64,000 nt of DNA from Halobacillus hunanensis (GTDB lineage Bacteria; Bacillota; Bacilli; Bacillales; Halobacillaceae): contig NZ_FVZB01000007.1 in the NCBI RefSeq assembly GCF_900166655.1, positions 682,001 through 746,000 on the forward strand. The letters run 5' to 3'. A program made the position numbers and the translations under genes. Under the pieces are notes generated by a model that made no database searches, had not been told where the DNA came from, and saw only the letters and a program-made list of their open reading frames with translations. Of this stretch, positions 1 to 8,429 are shown piece after piece (the stretch's first letter is position 1; each line of letters opens with the position of its first letter).

Positions 1-1335
1 GGTCATTTAAATGATCAGCTGCAATTATATGATCAGGATCAATCACAATTTAACCAAGATCAATCACAGGCAAATGAGCGGTTAAGCACGTTGACAGAAG
101 AATTAACTTCTCTCAATAAACAGCTGGAAAGCCTGCAAGAGCGAATCGATCATTTGAATGCTGCTAAAGATCAACAGCAGGAGGATGAAGCCAACCAGAA
201 GGAACGTTATCAGAACTTGCAAATCAAACTTGCAGAACAAGATTCAGCTGTTGAGAATCAAAAAGAAAAAGCAGAGCGACTACAGGCAGACTTGCAGTCG
301 GTGCAAGATCAACTGGCAAAAAACCGCCATTCTTACCAGCAGCTCGTGGAAGTTGTGGATTCTAATCAATCAGAAGAAGACATTATGGAAGACATTGAAA
401 AGTCAAAAATAAGAAAAGAAACAACGTCTGCACTGATTCAGGAGCGCAGGGAAGAGAGAAATCAATTAGCTCAGTCTGTTCATCAGGAAGAACAAACACA
501 GAAAGAAATCCAGCGCAGACATCAAAATTACCTTCAAGATATCCAGCAGAAGGAAGTCAAAGTAAATCGGCTTGATGTAGAGCTTGAGAATTTGCTGAAT
601 TATTTGCAGGACGAATACGTGATAACGTTTGAGAAAGCAAAAAACGATTATCAAGGTGTCGAGGATGTCCAGTCAGCTTCTACGCGTGTAAAATTAATTA
701 AGCGGGCCATCGAAGAGTTAGGGACGGTTAATCTTGGAGCTATTGATGAGTACGATCGAATTGTGGAACGCTACGATTTCCTAACAGGACAGCAGGCAGA
801 TTTGCTGCAGGCTAAGGAAACTCTTCATTCAATTATTTATGAAATGGATAGTGAGATGGAGCGCCGGTTTGAAGAGACGTTCACGAAGATCCGAGCTCAA
901 TTTGGTGACGTATTTAAAGAATTATTCGGCGGCGGAAAGGCAGATCTGCAGTTAACACAGCCTGATAATATGCTTGAAACGGGTGTAGATATCGTAGCCC
1001 AGCCCCCTGGAAAGAAACTGCAAAATCTCAGCCTTTTATCAGGAGGAGAACGTGCTTTGACCGCAATAGCTCTGTTATTCTCTATTTTGCGAGTACGACC
1101 TGTTCCTTTCTGTGTACTTGATGAAGTAGAAGCTGCACTAGATGAAGCAAATGTCGAACGGTTTGCACGGTTCCTAAAAGAGTTTAGCGCACAAACACAA
1201 TTTATTGTGATCACTCACAGAAAGGGAACGATGGAAGAATCAGACGTCTTGTATGGTGTAACGATGCAGGAATCCGGAGTGTCGAAACTTGTTTCCGTCC
1301 GATTGGAAGACACGGCGGAATTAGTGGGAACATAG
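1..1335 (+). CDS. smc: Chromosome partition protein SMC, C-terminal part (5' end outside window)
   Basis: The reading frame is open from base 1, so this is the 3' part of a longer gene; 444 residues are visible. The first 240 or so residues are Gln/Glu/Lys-rich heptad-like coiled coil. The end is the ATPase head half, with the ABC signature LSGGERALTAIALLF and a Walker B region FCVLDEVEAALD, followed by the ITHRKGTME switch segment. SMC is the bacterial condensin ATPase that works with ScpA and ScpB to compact and separate chromosomes. The gene is followed after 13 bases by ftsY, as in Bacillus, so the two are probably cotranscribed. No frameshift is seen. Confidence 0.97.
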   Translation, partial: GHLNDQLQLYDQDQSQFNQDQSQANERLSTLTEELTSLNKQLESLQERIDHLNAAKDQQQEDEANQKERYQNLQIKLAEQDSAVENQKEKAERLQADLQSVQDQLAKNRHSYQQLVEVVDSNQSEEDIMEDIEKSKIRKETTSALIQERREERNQLAQSVHQEEQTQKEIQRRHQNYLQDIQQKEVKVNRLDVELENLLNYLQDEYVITFEKAKNDYQGVEDVQSASTRVKLIKRAIEELGTVNLGAIDEYDRIVERYDFLTGQQADLLQAKETLHSIIYEMDSEMERRFEETFTKIRAQFGDVFKELFGGGKADLQLTQPDNMLETGVDIVAQPPGKKLQNLSLLSGGERALTAIALLFSILRVRPVPFCVLDEVEAALDEANVERFARFLKEFSAQTQFIVITHRKGTMEESDVLYGVTMQESGVSKLVSVRLEDTAELVGT

Positions 1336-1348
1336 AAAGGAAGATTTG

Positions 1349-2563
1349 ATGAGCTTTTTTAAGAAGTTAAAGGAAAAATTTGTTCAAGAACCGATGGAAA
1401 AAGCAATAGAGGAGTCTATGGAAAAGAAAGAAGAAAAGGGGCCGGTCACACCTGAGCCTGAGGAGACAGTGGAAGAAGCTGAATTGCTTGAAGGAGAAAC
1501 GGAAGTTCAGGAAGCCGAGGAGGCCCTGGAAGAGCCAGACCTACCGAATGAGCCTGATGCGGAAGCGCAACAGCCTGAATCAGAAGAAGAAACGCAGCCC
1601 AAAGAAGCTAACATTGCCTCAAAGTTTAAAATGGGCTTAACGAAAACGAGAAATTCATTTACGAGTAAAATTAATGACTTAGTAGCCCGTTATCGAACGG
1701 TTGATGAGGACTTTTTTGAAGAACTTGAAGAGGTGCTGATCTCTGCTGATGTTGGCGTTAATGCTGTTATGGAAATGATTGATGAGCTGGAGATGGAAGT
1801 CAAACGCAGAAATATTAAAGACACGCAGCAGGTGAAGGAAGTTATTTCCGAAAAGCTTGTTGAACTGTATTATGGTGATGAAGACAAAGGCGCGGTAGAA
1901 GAACTGCAAACCAACACTGATGGCCTGACGATTTACCTGTTCGTCGGTGTTAATGGAGTCGGAAAAACAACCACAATCGGCAAGCTCGCTCATCAGTTGA
2001 AATCCGAAGGGAAAAAAGTTACGTTAGCCGCTGGTGACACATTTAGAGCGGGGGCGATCGATCAATTGGATGAATGGGGGAAACGTGCCGGAGTTCATGT
2101 GATTAAACATAGTGAAGGCAGTGATCCTGCCGCGGTTATTTATGATGGTATTCAATCCGCAAAATCAAAGCAGGCTGATGTGCTGATTTGTGACACAGCA
2201 GGGCGTTTGCAAAATAAAGTGAACTTGATGAACGAGCTATCTAAAGTAAAACGTGTTATCGAACGGGAAGTTCCGGGTGCCCCTCATGAAGTCCTGCTTG
2301 TTCTTGATGCGACAACAGGGCAAAATGCAATGAGTCAGGCGAAGACGTTTTCTGAGGCTACAGATGTTTCCGGAATCGTCCTTACCAAACTGGATGGAAC
2401 CGCGAAAGGCGGCATTGTTCTCGCGATCCGTAATGAACTGGAAATTCCGGTGAAACTGGTTGGGTTAGGTGAAAAGGTAAGTGATTTAGAAACATTTGAC
2501 GCCCACGCCTTCGTTTATGGGTTGTTTGCTGATATGATAGAAGAGCAAACGGAAGAAGAATAA
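1349..2563 (+). CDS. ftsY: Signal recognition particle receptor FtsY
   Basis: FtsY is the membrane-associated SRP receptor GTPase that pairs with Ffh to deliver nascent membrane proteins to SecYEG. Of 404 residues, about the first 90 are an extremely acidic Glu/Pro-rich A domain; the N and G domains follow. The P-loop GVNGVGKTTT lies near residue 200, DTAGR near 282, and TKLDGTAKGG near 347. I start at ATG 1349 (GAAAGGA upstream), not the adjoining TTG 1346. The acidic domain is longer than in B. subtilis FtsY (about 329 residues in total, from memory), which fits a salt-adapted proteome. A 760-base gap with two repeats follows. Confidence 0.96.
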   Translation: MSFFKKLKEKFVQEPMEKAIEESMEKKEEKGPVTPEPEETVEEAELLEGETEVQEAEEALEEPDLPNEPDAEAQQPESEEETQPKEANIASKFKMGLTKTRNSFTSKINDLVARYRTVDEDFFEELEEVLISADVGVNAVMEMIDELEMEVKRRNIKDTQQVKEVISEKLVELYYGDEDKGAVEELQTNTDGLTIYLFVGVNGVGKTTTIGKLAHQLKSEGKKVTLAAGDTFRAGAIDQLDEWGKRAGVHVIKHSEGSDPAAVIYDGIQSAKSKQADVLICDTAGRLQNKVNLMNELSKVKRVIEREVPGAPHEVLLVLDATTGQNAMSQAKTFSEATDVSGIVLTKLDGTAKGGIVLAIRNELEIPVKLVGLGEKVSDLETFDAHAFVYGLFADMIEEQTEEE

Positions 2564-2639
2564 CTGTTGAGTGATAATAAAGTTGTTTCGTAAACGGGCA
2601 ATATTGTAGAAGACTCGATTCTGAGATGCTTGTGGGCAT

Positions 2640-2808
2640 GTTTCCATTGTCATGGATGGAGAAGGAGGTCCGGGAAATAGCTCGCTTTCCGTGGGCATGC
2701 GCTGAGCCTCCTCGGACTCCGTCCTCTGGGGTCTCACCTGTCATGTTCATCCCACAGGAGTCTCGCAATTTCCCGGACCTCCTTGTGTTTGTTAGAAGAA
2801 TGGAAACA
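2640..2808 (+). repeat. Hairpin repeat element A (core family, forward)
   Basis: A perfect 17-base inverted repeat, AAGGAGGTCCGGGAAAT at 2662-2678 and its complement at 2768-2784, encloses a core with CTCGCTTTCC, GAGCCTCCTCGG, TGGGGTCTCACC and CACAGGAGTCTCGC. An outer 9-base arm GTTTCCATT (2640-2648) pairs with 2799-2807. The core is shared with elements B to E in this window, but the arms are not. Confidence 0.9.
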
Positions 2809-2962
2809 GCCCAGCATTACACTCACCAAAATCACACAAGAACTTCTTATGAAACAGATGAGAAGTCTCTCTTTGATGAGGTTATTATGCCACTAATGGA
2901 AACCTTTTGAACATTGGAGATTCATTCAGAATACGTATGGCTCCGTTCATCATAAAATAGAT

Positions 2963-3083
2963 GGGTTGGCTGGGAAACGGCGAGACTCCCGCGGGAGAAG
3001 GAGCGAGGCTAGACCCCGGAAGGCTTTGCCTGAGGAGGCTGGCCAGTTCCCCACAGGAAAGCGAGTCTTTTCTCAGCCAACCC
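2963..3083 (-). repeat. Hairpin repeat element B (core family, reverse)
   Basis: The arms GGGTTGGCTGGGAAA (2963-2977) and TTTCTCAGCCAACCC (3069-3083) pair with one mismatch. Read on the - strand, the interior has the family core: CTCGCTTTCC, GTGGGG, GCCTCCTCAGG, GGGGTCTAGCC and CCCGCGGGAGTCTCG. It faces element A tail to tail. Confidence 0.88.
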
Positions 3084-3252
3084 GAGCCCTCCATATCTTA
3101 ACGGACCCAAAGTGTCTTGAAGCTGAGTCTCCAGAATCGTGTGATAGTAGAGCTTAGTATATAACTTTTTTGTTATGTATGATCCGTTCTATCTAAAACG
3201 ATCGGTAAAAAGTAAACAATTATATTTGTATGGAATAATAGCGTGGTCAACC

Positions 3253-3282
3253 TTGACATGGGAGGATGATCTTCGGTAGTAT
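3253..3282 (+). promoter_or_regulatory. Possible sigma-A promoter for ylxM-ffh
   Basis: TTGACA at 3253-3258 and TAGTAT at 3277-3282 are 18 bases apart, about 43 bases before the ylxM start. The -35 is perfect and the -10 matches four of six. It would start transcription of ylxM-ffh downstream of the repeat pair. Confidence 0.45.
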
Positions 3283-3324
3283 TCATATGTAAAGGTATTT
3301 CACTTAACAAGGAGTGCATATGCT

Positions 3325-3654
3325 GTGCTTGAAAAAACAACACGCATTAACTATTTGTTTGACTTTTATCAGTCCTTACTAACTCCAAAACAGCGAAACT
3401 ATATGGAACTTTATTATTTAGAAGATTATTCGCTCGGTGAAATATCAGAGACTTTTAATGTATCAAGACAAGCTGTCTATGATAATATTCGCCGTACAGA
3501 AGCGATGCTTGAGGAATACGAGGACAAGTTATTGTTGTACGGAAAGTTTGAAAAGCGTCAACAATTGATTCAGAAAATAATAGAGGCAGTGAACGATACT
3601 GAGCAGAACAATCAGGTCCATGACTGGCTCGAGCAACTACAAGAATTAGAATAG
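3325..3654 (+). CDS. ylxM: YlxM, helix-turn-helix SRP-associated protein
   Basis: This 109-residue protein belongs to the UPF0122/YlxM family, encoded beside ffh across Firmicutes; in streptococci YlxM binds SRP components and modulates the GTPases. It has a sigma-70 region 4-like helix-turn-helix ([21 protein letters not shown], then [12 protein letters not shown]) at residues 17-60 and an acidic helical tail. The start is GTG 3325, preceded by AAGGAG at a spacing of about 10; an ATG at 3320 is out of frame. It ends 13 bases before ffh, so the two genes are probably one transcript. Direct control of gene expression has not been seen here; that role is only suggested by the fold. Confidence 0.92.
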   Translation: MLEKTTRINYLFDFYQSLLTPKQRNYMELYYLEDYSLGEISETFNVSRQAVYDNIRRTEAMLEEYEDKLLLYGKFEKRQQLIQKIIEAVNDTEQNNQVHDWLEQLQELE

Positions 3655-3667
3655 GAGGGTTCCTTCG

Positions 3668-5008
3668 ATGGCATTTGAAGGTTTATCCGACCGATTACAA
3701 CAAACCATCCAGAAAATTAAAGGAAAAGGGAAGGTTTCCGAGCAAGATGTAAAGGAAATGAGCCGCGAGGTGCGGCTTGCCCTCCTTGAGGCCGACGTTA
3801 ACTTTAAAGTGGTAAAAGATTTTGTTAAACGGATACGCGAACGAGCGGTCGGCTCTGAAGTGATGGAAAGCCTGACTCCCGGTCAGCAAGTCATTAAGAT
3901 TGTTAAAGAAGAGTTAACAGATTTAATGGGTGGGGATGAGAGTAAGATTGCTGTGGCCAACCGCCCGCCAACGGTCATTATGATGGTTGGTTTGCAAGGT
4001 GCCGGTAAAACGACGACAACAGGAAAACTGGCCAACCTGCTCAGGAAGAATTATAACCGTAAACCTATGTTAGCAGCAGCGGACGTTTATCGTCCAGCGG
4101 CGATTCAGCAACTCGAGACATTAGGTCGTCAGCTGGATATGCCAGTTCATGCTCAAGGGACTGAGGCAGATCCTGTTGATATTGCTAAGAATGCAGTGGA
4201 AAAGGCTAAAGAGGAACATCATGACTATGTGATTATTGATACAGCTGGCCGACTCCATGTTGATGGGGATCTTATGGATGAATTGCAGCGTATTAAAGAC
4301 GCCGTTGTTCCTGACGAAATCTTTCTTGTCGTTGATGCGATGACAGGTCAGGACGCTGTAAACGTAGCTGAGAGTTTCGATGAACAGCTGGATGTAACCG
4401 GCGTGTTACTTACGAAACTTGACGGTGATACGCGTGGCGGTGCTGCCCTGTCCATTAAAGCAGTCACCGGCAAACCGATCAAGTTTGCCGGTATGGGTGA
4501 GAAGCTTGACCAGCTTGAACCATTTCACCCTGAGCGCATGGCTTCCCGAATTCTAGGGATGGGCGACATGCTTACATTGATTGAGAAAGCTCAAACGCAA
4601 GTCGATGAGAAACAGGCAAAGGAACTCGAATCGAAAATGCGTAACGCATCTTTTACGTTTGAGGATTTTCTTGATCAAATGCAGCAAGTCAAAAATATGG
4701 GGCCGCTTGATGAACTGATCAATATGATTCCTGGTGCCAACAAAATGAAAGGCTTAAAGAATGCTTCATTTGATGACAAACAAATTTCTCATATTGAAGC
4801 GATAATTCAATCTATGACTATTAAAGAACGCCAGGATCCATCCTTGATGAACGCCAGCCGTAAGAAGAGAATTGCTCGCGGTTCAGGCAGGTCTGTTTCC
4901 GAAGTAAACAGACTGTTGAAACAGTTTGAAGATATGAAAAAAATGATGAAGCAAATGAGTAATACTAAAGGAAAAAAAGGCAAAGGAATGAATTTTCCCT
5001 TTATGTAA
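3668..5008 (+). CDS. ffh: Signal recognition particle protein Ffh (SRP54)
   Basis: Ffh binds signal sequences and 4.5S/6S scRNA and, with FtsY, targets ribosomes to the membrane. The protein has 446 residues, the same as I recall for B. subtilis. The N domain is at 1-95. The G domain has GLQGAGKTTTTGKLA near residue 106, DTAGRLHVDGD near 190 and TKLDGDTRGG near 247. The methionine-rich M domain runs from about 300 to the end, with KMRNASFTFEDFL and a Met/Lys/Gly-rich tail. AGGAGGG sits just upstream of ATG 3668. Confidence 0.98.
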   Translation: MAFEGLSDRLQQTIQKIKGKGKVSEQDVKEMSREVRLALLEADVNFKVVKDFVKRIRERAVGSEVMESLTPGQQVIKIVKEELTDLMGGDESKIAVANRPPTVIMMVGLQGAGKTTTTGKLANLLRKNYNRKPMLAAADVYRPAAIQQLETLGRQLDMPVHAQGTEADPVDIAKNAVEKAKEEHHDYVIIDTAGRLHVDGDLMDELQRIKDAVVPDEIFLVVDAMTGQDAVNVAESFDEQLDVTGVLLTKLDGDTRGGAALSIKAVTGKPIKFAGMGEKLDQLEPFHPERMASRILGMGDMLTLIEKAQTQVDEKQAKELESKMRNASFTFEDFLDQMQQVKNMGPLDELINMIPGANKMKGLKNASFDDKQISHIEAIIQSMTIKERQDPSLMNASRKKRIARGSGRSVSEVNRLLKQFEDMKKMMKQMSNTKGKKGKGMNFPFM

Positions 5009-5098
5009 TGTAAAAAACCTTTACAGACATTCATTCATCTGCTAAAATCTAAACTTGTGTAAAACATTTATTTAAAAGAATGATGGAGGTGCTTAAAC

Positions 5099-5371
5099 AT
5101 GGCAGTAAAAATTCGCCTGAAAAGAATGGGCTCTAAACGTAACCCGTTCTATCGTGTAGTAGTAGCAGATTCACGTTCACCTCGTGATGGACGTTTTATT
5201 GAGCAAATCGGGACATATAACCCAGTAGTTAACCCAGTAGCGGTTGATATCGATGCTGATAAAGCAATCGACTGGATGTCTAATGGTGCTAAGCCAAGCG
5301 ATACAGTTCGAAACTTATTCTCAAAAGAAGGCATCATGAAGCAGTTTCACGACAAGAAAAACCAAAAGTAA
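5099..5371 (+). CDS. rpsP: 30S ribosomal protein S16
   Basis: The 90-residue protein starts [19 protein letters not shown] and contains the S16 signature through [22 protein letters not shown]. It binds 16S rRNA early in 30S assembly. GGAGGTG precedes ATG 5099. It follows ffh by 90 bases and is followed by khpA after 14 bases, which places it in the usual ffh-rpsP-khpA-ylqD-rimM-trmD-rplS order. Confidence 0.98.
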   Translation: MAVKIRLKRMGSKRNPFYRVVVADSRSPRDGRFIEQIGTYNPVVNPVAVDIDADKAIDWMSNGAKPSDTVRNLFSKEGIMKQFHDKKNQK

Positions 5372-5385
5372 AGTAGTGTGATATC

Positions 5386-5613
5386 ATGAAAGCCTTGATC
5401 GAAACAATCGTAACACCGCTCGTAGATCACCCGGAAGAGATCGCTGTTGAGGTGAAGGAGGAAGACAATAAGGTTGTCTATCACTTAACCGTTCATACAG
5501 ATGATGTCGGAAAGGTAATAGGGAAGAACGGTAGAATTGCCAAAGCAATACGTACGGTCGTGTATGCGGCAGGGTCTGATTCAAACAAACGAATCTATTT
5601 AGATATCATGTAA
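5386..5613 (+). CDS. khpA: KH-domain RNA-binding protein KhpA (YlqC)
   Basis: This 75-residue single KH domain protein has the RNA-binding GxxG loop as GKNG within DDVGKVIGKNGRIAKAIRTVV. In Firmicutes KhpA forms a complex with KhpB (Jag/EloR) and affects cell length and envelope growth by post-transcriptional control. It is 14 bases downstream of rpsP and ends at a strong terminator, so it is the last gene of the ffh-rpsP unit or of a shorter rpsP-khpA unit. Confidence 0.95.
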   Translation: MKALIETIVTPLVDHPEEIAVEVKEEDNKVVYHLTVHTDDVGKVIGKNGRIAKAIRTVVYAAGSDSNKRIYLDIM

Positions 5614-5646
5614 AAGGGAAAGGGGAATAGCCTTTCCCTTTTTTTC
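5613..5646 (+). terminator. Rho-independent terminator after khpA
   Basis: AAAGGGAAAGG (5613-5623) pairs with CCTTTCCCTTT (5631-5641) around a 7-base loop, followed by a T-run. Confidence 0.9.
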
Positions 5647-5679
5647 CATATAATTATAGCAATGAGGCAGGTACATGTT

Positions 5680-6066
5680 ATGCAAATTCTTAAACGAATA
5701 CCTGTGAAACAAGTATTAACAGCAGCAAGCAGACAGAAACTAAGCGAGCAGTTTGAAGAGGATTACTTACGGCTTAAGCAAGAATGTGAACATTTATGGT
5801 TTGAACAAAAGAAGCTTGAAAAGAAGCAGGAGTTTTCTAAGATGGAAGTGGAGAAACGTTTTTCGGCTGAGGTTCAAAAGCGCAAAGATAAAATGAAGCG
5901 TTCTGAACACCTGCTGGGTCAACTTGAGATCCTGCCAGATGGTAGTGAATTAGTCGTTGATGAAGTGGAGTCTATTTTGACTATAGAGGCAGGGGATCGA
6001 TATAGGGAGCAAATGCTCGACCCTCAAATTATAATTAAGGACGGAATTGTCATACGAGCGAGGTAA
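5680..6066 (+). CDS. ylqD: YlqD family protein of unknown function
   Basis: The 128-residue protein is strongly charged and mostly helical; residues 30-85 look like a coiled coil (EEDYLRLKQECEHLWFEQKK onward), followed by a small beta-rich end (ILPDGSELVVDEVESILTIEA). I recognise it as YlqD by position between khpA and rimM and by its MQILKRIPVKQVLT start. ATG 5680 gives the family length and follows AGGCAGG; the in-frame ATG 5662 has no ribosome binding site. No function is established to my knowledge. Its stop overlaps the first possible rimM start by one base. Confidence 0.85.
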   Translation: MQILKRIPVKQVLTAASRQKLSEQFEEDYLRLKQECEHLWFEQKKLEKKQEFSKMEVEKRFSAEVQKRKDKMKRSEHLLGQLEILPDGSELVVDEVESILTIEAGDRYREQMLDPQIIIKDGIVIRAR

Positions 6067-6074
6067 TGAAAGAC

Positions 6075-6596
6075 ATGAACGAACAATTGTACAATGTTGG
6101 ACAAGTTATTAATACTCATGGCATAAAAGGTGAAGTCAAAGTCCGGCGAATCACCGACTTTGATGAACGTTTTCAGCCGGGTCAGCTTTTGTATTGGGTC
6201 AGTGATGAGCAAGAACACGACCCACAAGAACTAGTAGTGAAAACCCATCGCATGCATAAAGGGTTTGATTTAATTTCCTTCGAAGATCATGCTTCCATAA
6301 ACGAAGTGGAAAAATATCGTGATGGATTTCTAAAGGTGCCTGAAAGCGATCAGCGTCCATTAGCCGAACACGAATTTTATTTTCATGAGATAATCGGATG
6401 CAAGGTTTATTTGATTACAGGTGAGGAACTGGGGGAAGTAAAGGAGATTCTTACTCCGGGAGCGAATGATGTATGGGTGGTCAAACGTCAACAGCAAAAA
6501 GAGATACTGATCCCTTATATTGAAAAGATTGTGAAGGATGTCAATGTTGAGGAGCAAACCGTCATCATTGATCCAATAGAAGGGCTGCTGGACTAA
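6075..6596 (+). CDS. rimM: Ribosome maturation factor RimM
   Basis: RimM binds S19 and helps mature the 30S head. The 173-residue protein has the RimM N-domain ([20 protein letters not shown], residues 5-24) and a C-terminal PRC barrel from about residue 100 ([20 protein letters not shown], ending [20 protein letters not shown]). ATG 6075 is 11 bases after GCGAGG; ATG 6066 would be only two bases away, so I prefer 6075. Its stop overlaps the trmD start (TAATG), which indicates translational coupling. Confidence 0.95.
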   Translation: MNEQLYNVGQVINTHGIKGEVKVRRITDFDERFQPGQLLYWVSDEQEHDPQELVVKTHRMHKGFDLISFEDHASINEVEKYRDGFLKVPESDQRPLAEHEFYFHEIIGCKVYLITGEELGEVKEILTPGANDVWVVKRQQQKEILIPYIEKIVKDVNVEEQTVIIDPIEGLLD

Positions 6597-7327
6597 TGCA
6601 TATTGATATTTTAACATTGTTTCCTGAAATGTTTGACGGGGTTTTAAACCAGTCGATTATGAAACGTGCGCAGGATAAAGGAGCATTCAGCTGTCAGCCG
6701 ATTAACTTCAGGGAATATACAACCAATAAACATAACAAAGTCGACGATTACCCGTACGGTGGCGGGGCCGGACTCGTGCTTACCCCCCAGCCGATTTTCG
6801 ATGCAATCGAAGACATCCGCGCCGCCAGCCATCAGAACACGCGTGTGATTCTTATGTGCCCTCAGGGAGAGCCCTATAACCAGGCTAAAGCAGAGGAATT
6901 AGCAAAGGAGGATCAGTTGATTTTCATTTGCGGCCATTACGAAGGGTACGACGAACGAATTCGTCAAGAACTCGTGACCGATGAAATATCAATCGGGGAT
7001 TATGTGTTAACAGGTGGCGAGCTTGGTGCAATGGTCGTCATGGATTCAGTTGTTCGTTTGCTTCCTGATGTGTTAGGCAATGACCAGTCAGCACCAGAGG
7101 ATTCCTTTTCCAGTGGTTTGTTGGAACACCCTCATTATACGAGACCGGCGGAGTTCCGAGGCCAGCAGGTGCCTGACGTACTTCTGTCGGGGAACCATGC
7201 TAAAATCGCTGAATGGCGTCATTACGAATCTTTAAAAAGGACGTTCATGAGGCGCCCGGACCTCTTGGAACAGCGTGGGTTAACTGACCAGGAAAAGCAA
7301 TGGGTTCAGGAGTGGAAAAAAAGCTGA
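6596..7327 (+). CDS. trmD: tRNA (guanine-N1-)-methyltransferase TrmD
   Basis: TrmD uses S-adenosylmethionine to methylate G37 of tRNAs that carry G36, which prevents +1 frameshifting. The 243-residue protein has the SPOUT knot elements [34 protein letters not shown] and the linker [13 protein letters not shown], with a C-terminal helical domain. The start overlaps the rimM stop by one base. It is followed by the promoter and leader of rplS. Confidence 0.98.
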   Translation: MHIDILTLFPEMFDGVLNQSIMKRAQDKGAFSCQPINFREYTTNKHNKVDDYPYGGGAGLVLTPQPIFDAIEDIRAASHQNTRVILMCPQGEPYNQAKAEELAKEDQLIFICGHYEGYDERIRQELVTDEISIGDYVLTGGELGAMVVMDSVVRLLPDVLGNDQSAPEDSFSSGLLEHPHYTRPAEFRGQQVPDVLLSGNHAKIAEWRHYESLKRTFMRRPDLLEQRGLTDQEKQWVQEWKKS

Positions 7328-7334
7328 GGACGCC

Positions 7335-7363
7335 TTGCGTAAACGGTTGGTTTATGGTATATT
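7335..7363 (+). promoter_or_regulatory. Sigma-A promoter of rplS
   Basis: TTGCGT (7335-7340) and TATATT (7358-7363) are separated by exactly 17 bases and lie just after the trmD stop. It gives rplS its own promoter and a leader of about 85 bases. Confidence 0.75.
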
Positions 7364-7370
7364 ATCAGTT

Positions 7371-7450
7371 GTGCTTAAACGTTCGGTTTAAGTGGAAAAC
7401 GATGTTCCGCTGTCTCTTAGAAGGCAAGAGCATTAGTTAAGAAGGAGTGA
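7371..7450 (+). promoter_or_regulatory. Probable L19 leader RNA upstream of rplS
   Basis: The transcribed leader has a hairpin, GCTTAAAC / GTTTAAGT (about 7373-7392), and a conserved-looking GATGTTCCGCTGTCTCTTAGAAGG block before the AAGGAG ribosome binding site. Bacillus has a known L19 autoregulatory leader at this place; I assign it by position, layout and the remembered sequence, not by a covariance model search. Confidence 0.6.
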
Positions 7451-7456
7451 AACAAT

Positions 7457-7801
7457 ATGCAACAGCTAATTCAAGACATTACAAAAGAACAGCTTCGTAC
7501 AGATCACCCTAACTTCCGCGCAGGTGACACAGTTAAAGTGCACGTGAAGGTTGTAGAGGGTAACCGTGAACGTATTCAGGTGTTCGAAGGTGTCGTAATT
7601 AAACGTCAGAATGGTGGCATCAGCGAAACATTCACTGTACGTAAGATCTCTTACGGCGTAGGTGTTGAGCGTACATTCCCGATGCACTCTCCACGAATTG
7701 CTAAAATAGAGCGTTCCCGTCGCGGTAAAGTTCGTCGCGCGAAGCTTTATTATCTACGTAATCTGCGTGGTAAAGCAGCACGTATTAAAGAAATCATTTA
7801 A
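7457..7801 (+). CDS. rplS: 50S ribosomal protein L19
   Basis: The 114-residue protein has the L19 hallmarks [33 protein letters not shown] and a basic tail [21 protein letters not shown]19 lies at the 30S-50S interface. AAGGAG precedes ATG 7457. It has its own promoter and leader and is closed by a strong terminator, so it can be a separate unit. Confidence 0.98.
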   Translation: MQQLIQDITKEQLRTDHPNFRAGDTVKVHVKVVEGNRERIQVFEGVVIKRQNGGISETFTVRKISYGVGVERTFPMHSPRIAKIERSRRGKVRRAKLYYLRNLRGKAARIKEII

Positions 7802-7811
7802 TTACAGTGAG

Positions 7812-7844
7812 AAAGGAGCTTGCATTTGCAAAGCTCCTTTTTTT
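7812..7844 (+). terminator. Rho-independent terminator after rplS
   Basis: AAAGGAGCTT (7812-7821) pairs perfectly with AAGCTCCTTT (7831-7840) and runs into a T-tract. It lies inside the upstream in-frame extension of lepB, which shows that the extension is not coding. Confidence 0.92.
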
Positions 7845-7867
7845 CTAACGACGAAGGGGACACTAGC

Positions 7868-8413
7868 ATGAAAAAGCAATGGGTAGAATGGATAAAGGCT
7901 TTTGCGATCGCAGCTGTATTAGCTATCATTGTTCGTGTATTTCTTTTCGCACCTGTTGTGGTGGAAGGGCCTTCCATGTTACCGACCTTACATAATGGGG
8001 ATCATTTAATTGTCAGTAAAATCAACTATACGTTGGGCTCGCCTGAGCGATTTGATATTGTCGTTTTTCACGCAACAGAGAGGAAAGATTATATAAAACG
8101 CGTAATCGGATTGCCGGGGGACAAAGTGGCTGTTAAAGACGATCAGCTGTATATTAATGGTGAACCAGTTGATGAACCCTTTTTAAATGAGGAAATTAGT
8201 CGGCTGCCAGGCGGCGAGAAGCTGACGCAAGATTTCACGATCAGTCAGCTCCCAGGAGGTTATGAAGAAGTACCTGAAGGGTATTTACTTGTGTTGGGAG
8301 ATAATCGTGACAATTCTACAGACAGCCGAACGATTGGAATGGTTTCGAAAGATGAGCTCGTAGGAGAAGCGGTGTTTATTTATTGGCCATTTGATCGAAT
8401 TGGCTTCGTGTAG
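7868..8413 (+). CDS. lepB: Type I signal peptidase (LepB/Sip)
   Basis: This membrane serine protease removes signal peptides from secreted preproteins. The 181-residue protein has one N-terminal membrane anchor at about residues 11-32. The catalytic serine is S36 in GPSMLPTL and the catalytic lysine is K77 in DYIKRVIGLPGD; the GDNRDNSTDSR box is near the end. ATG 7868 follows GAAGGGG; the longer TTG start at 7820 would include the rplS terminator. It is a P-type single-anchor Sip enzyme. rbgA follows after 16 bases. Confidence 0.96.
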   Translation: MKKQWVEWIKAFAIAAVLAIIVRVFLFAPVVVEGPSMLPTLHNGDHLIVSKINYTLGSPERFDIVVFHATERKDYIKRVIGLPGDKVAVKDDQLYINGEPVDEPFLNEEISRLPGGEKLTQDFTISQLPGGYEEVPEGYLLVLGDNRDNSTDSRTIGMVSKDELVGEAVFIYWPFDRIGFV

Positions 8414-8429
8414 TAAGGGAGGATTCTAG

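Larger units (their letters stand above)
2564..3324. other. Gene-free gap between ftsY and ylxM with two repeat elements
   Basis: This 761-base stretch has no credible gene. It holds two inverted-repeat elements (2640-2808 and 2963-3083) in opposite orientation and a possible promoter at 3253-3282. Short open frames cross the repeats on both strands, but they have no good ribosome binding sites and resemble no protein I know. No classic hairpin plus T-run terminator follows ftsY; the repeat hairpins could serve that role. Confidence 0.8.

Noticed and set aside
2382-3157. Open frames of 63-128 codons on both strands across the ftsY-ylxM gap
   Set aside because: They run through the repeat elements, have no convincing ribosome binding sites and show no recognisable protein. 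Their openness follows from the GC-rich palindromic repeats.
3253-3330. YlxM start at ATG 3320
   Set aside because: This ATG is in a different frame and opens only a short peptide; GTG 3325 starts the conserved frame.
7820-7867. Longer lepB start
   Set aside because: It would begin within the rplS terminator. ATG 7868 gives the normal single-anchor signal peptidase.
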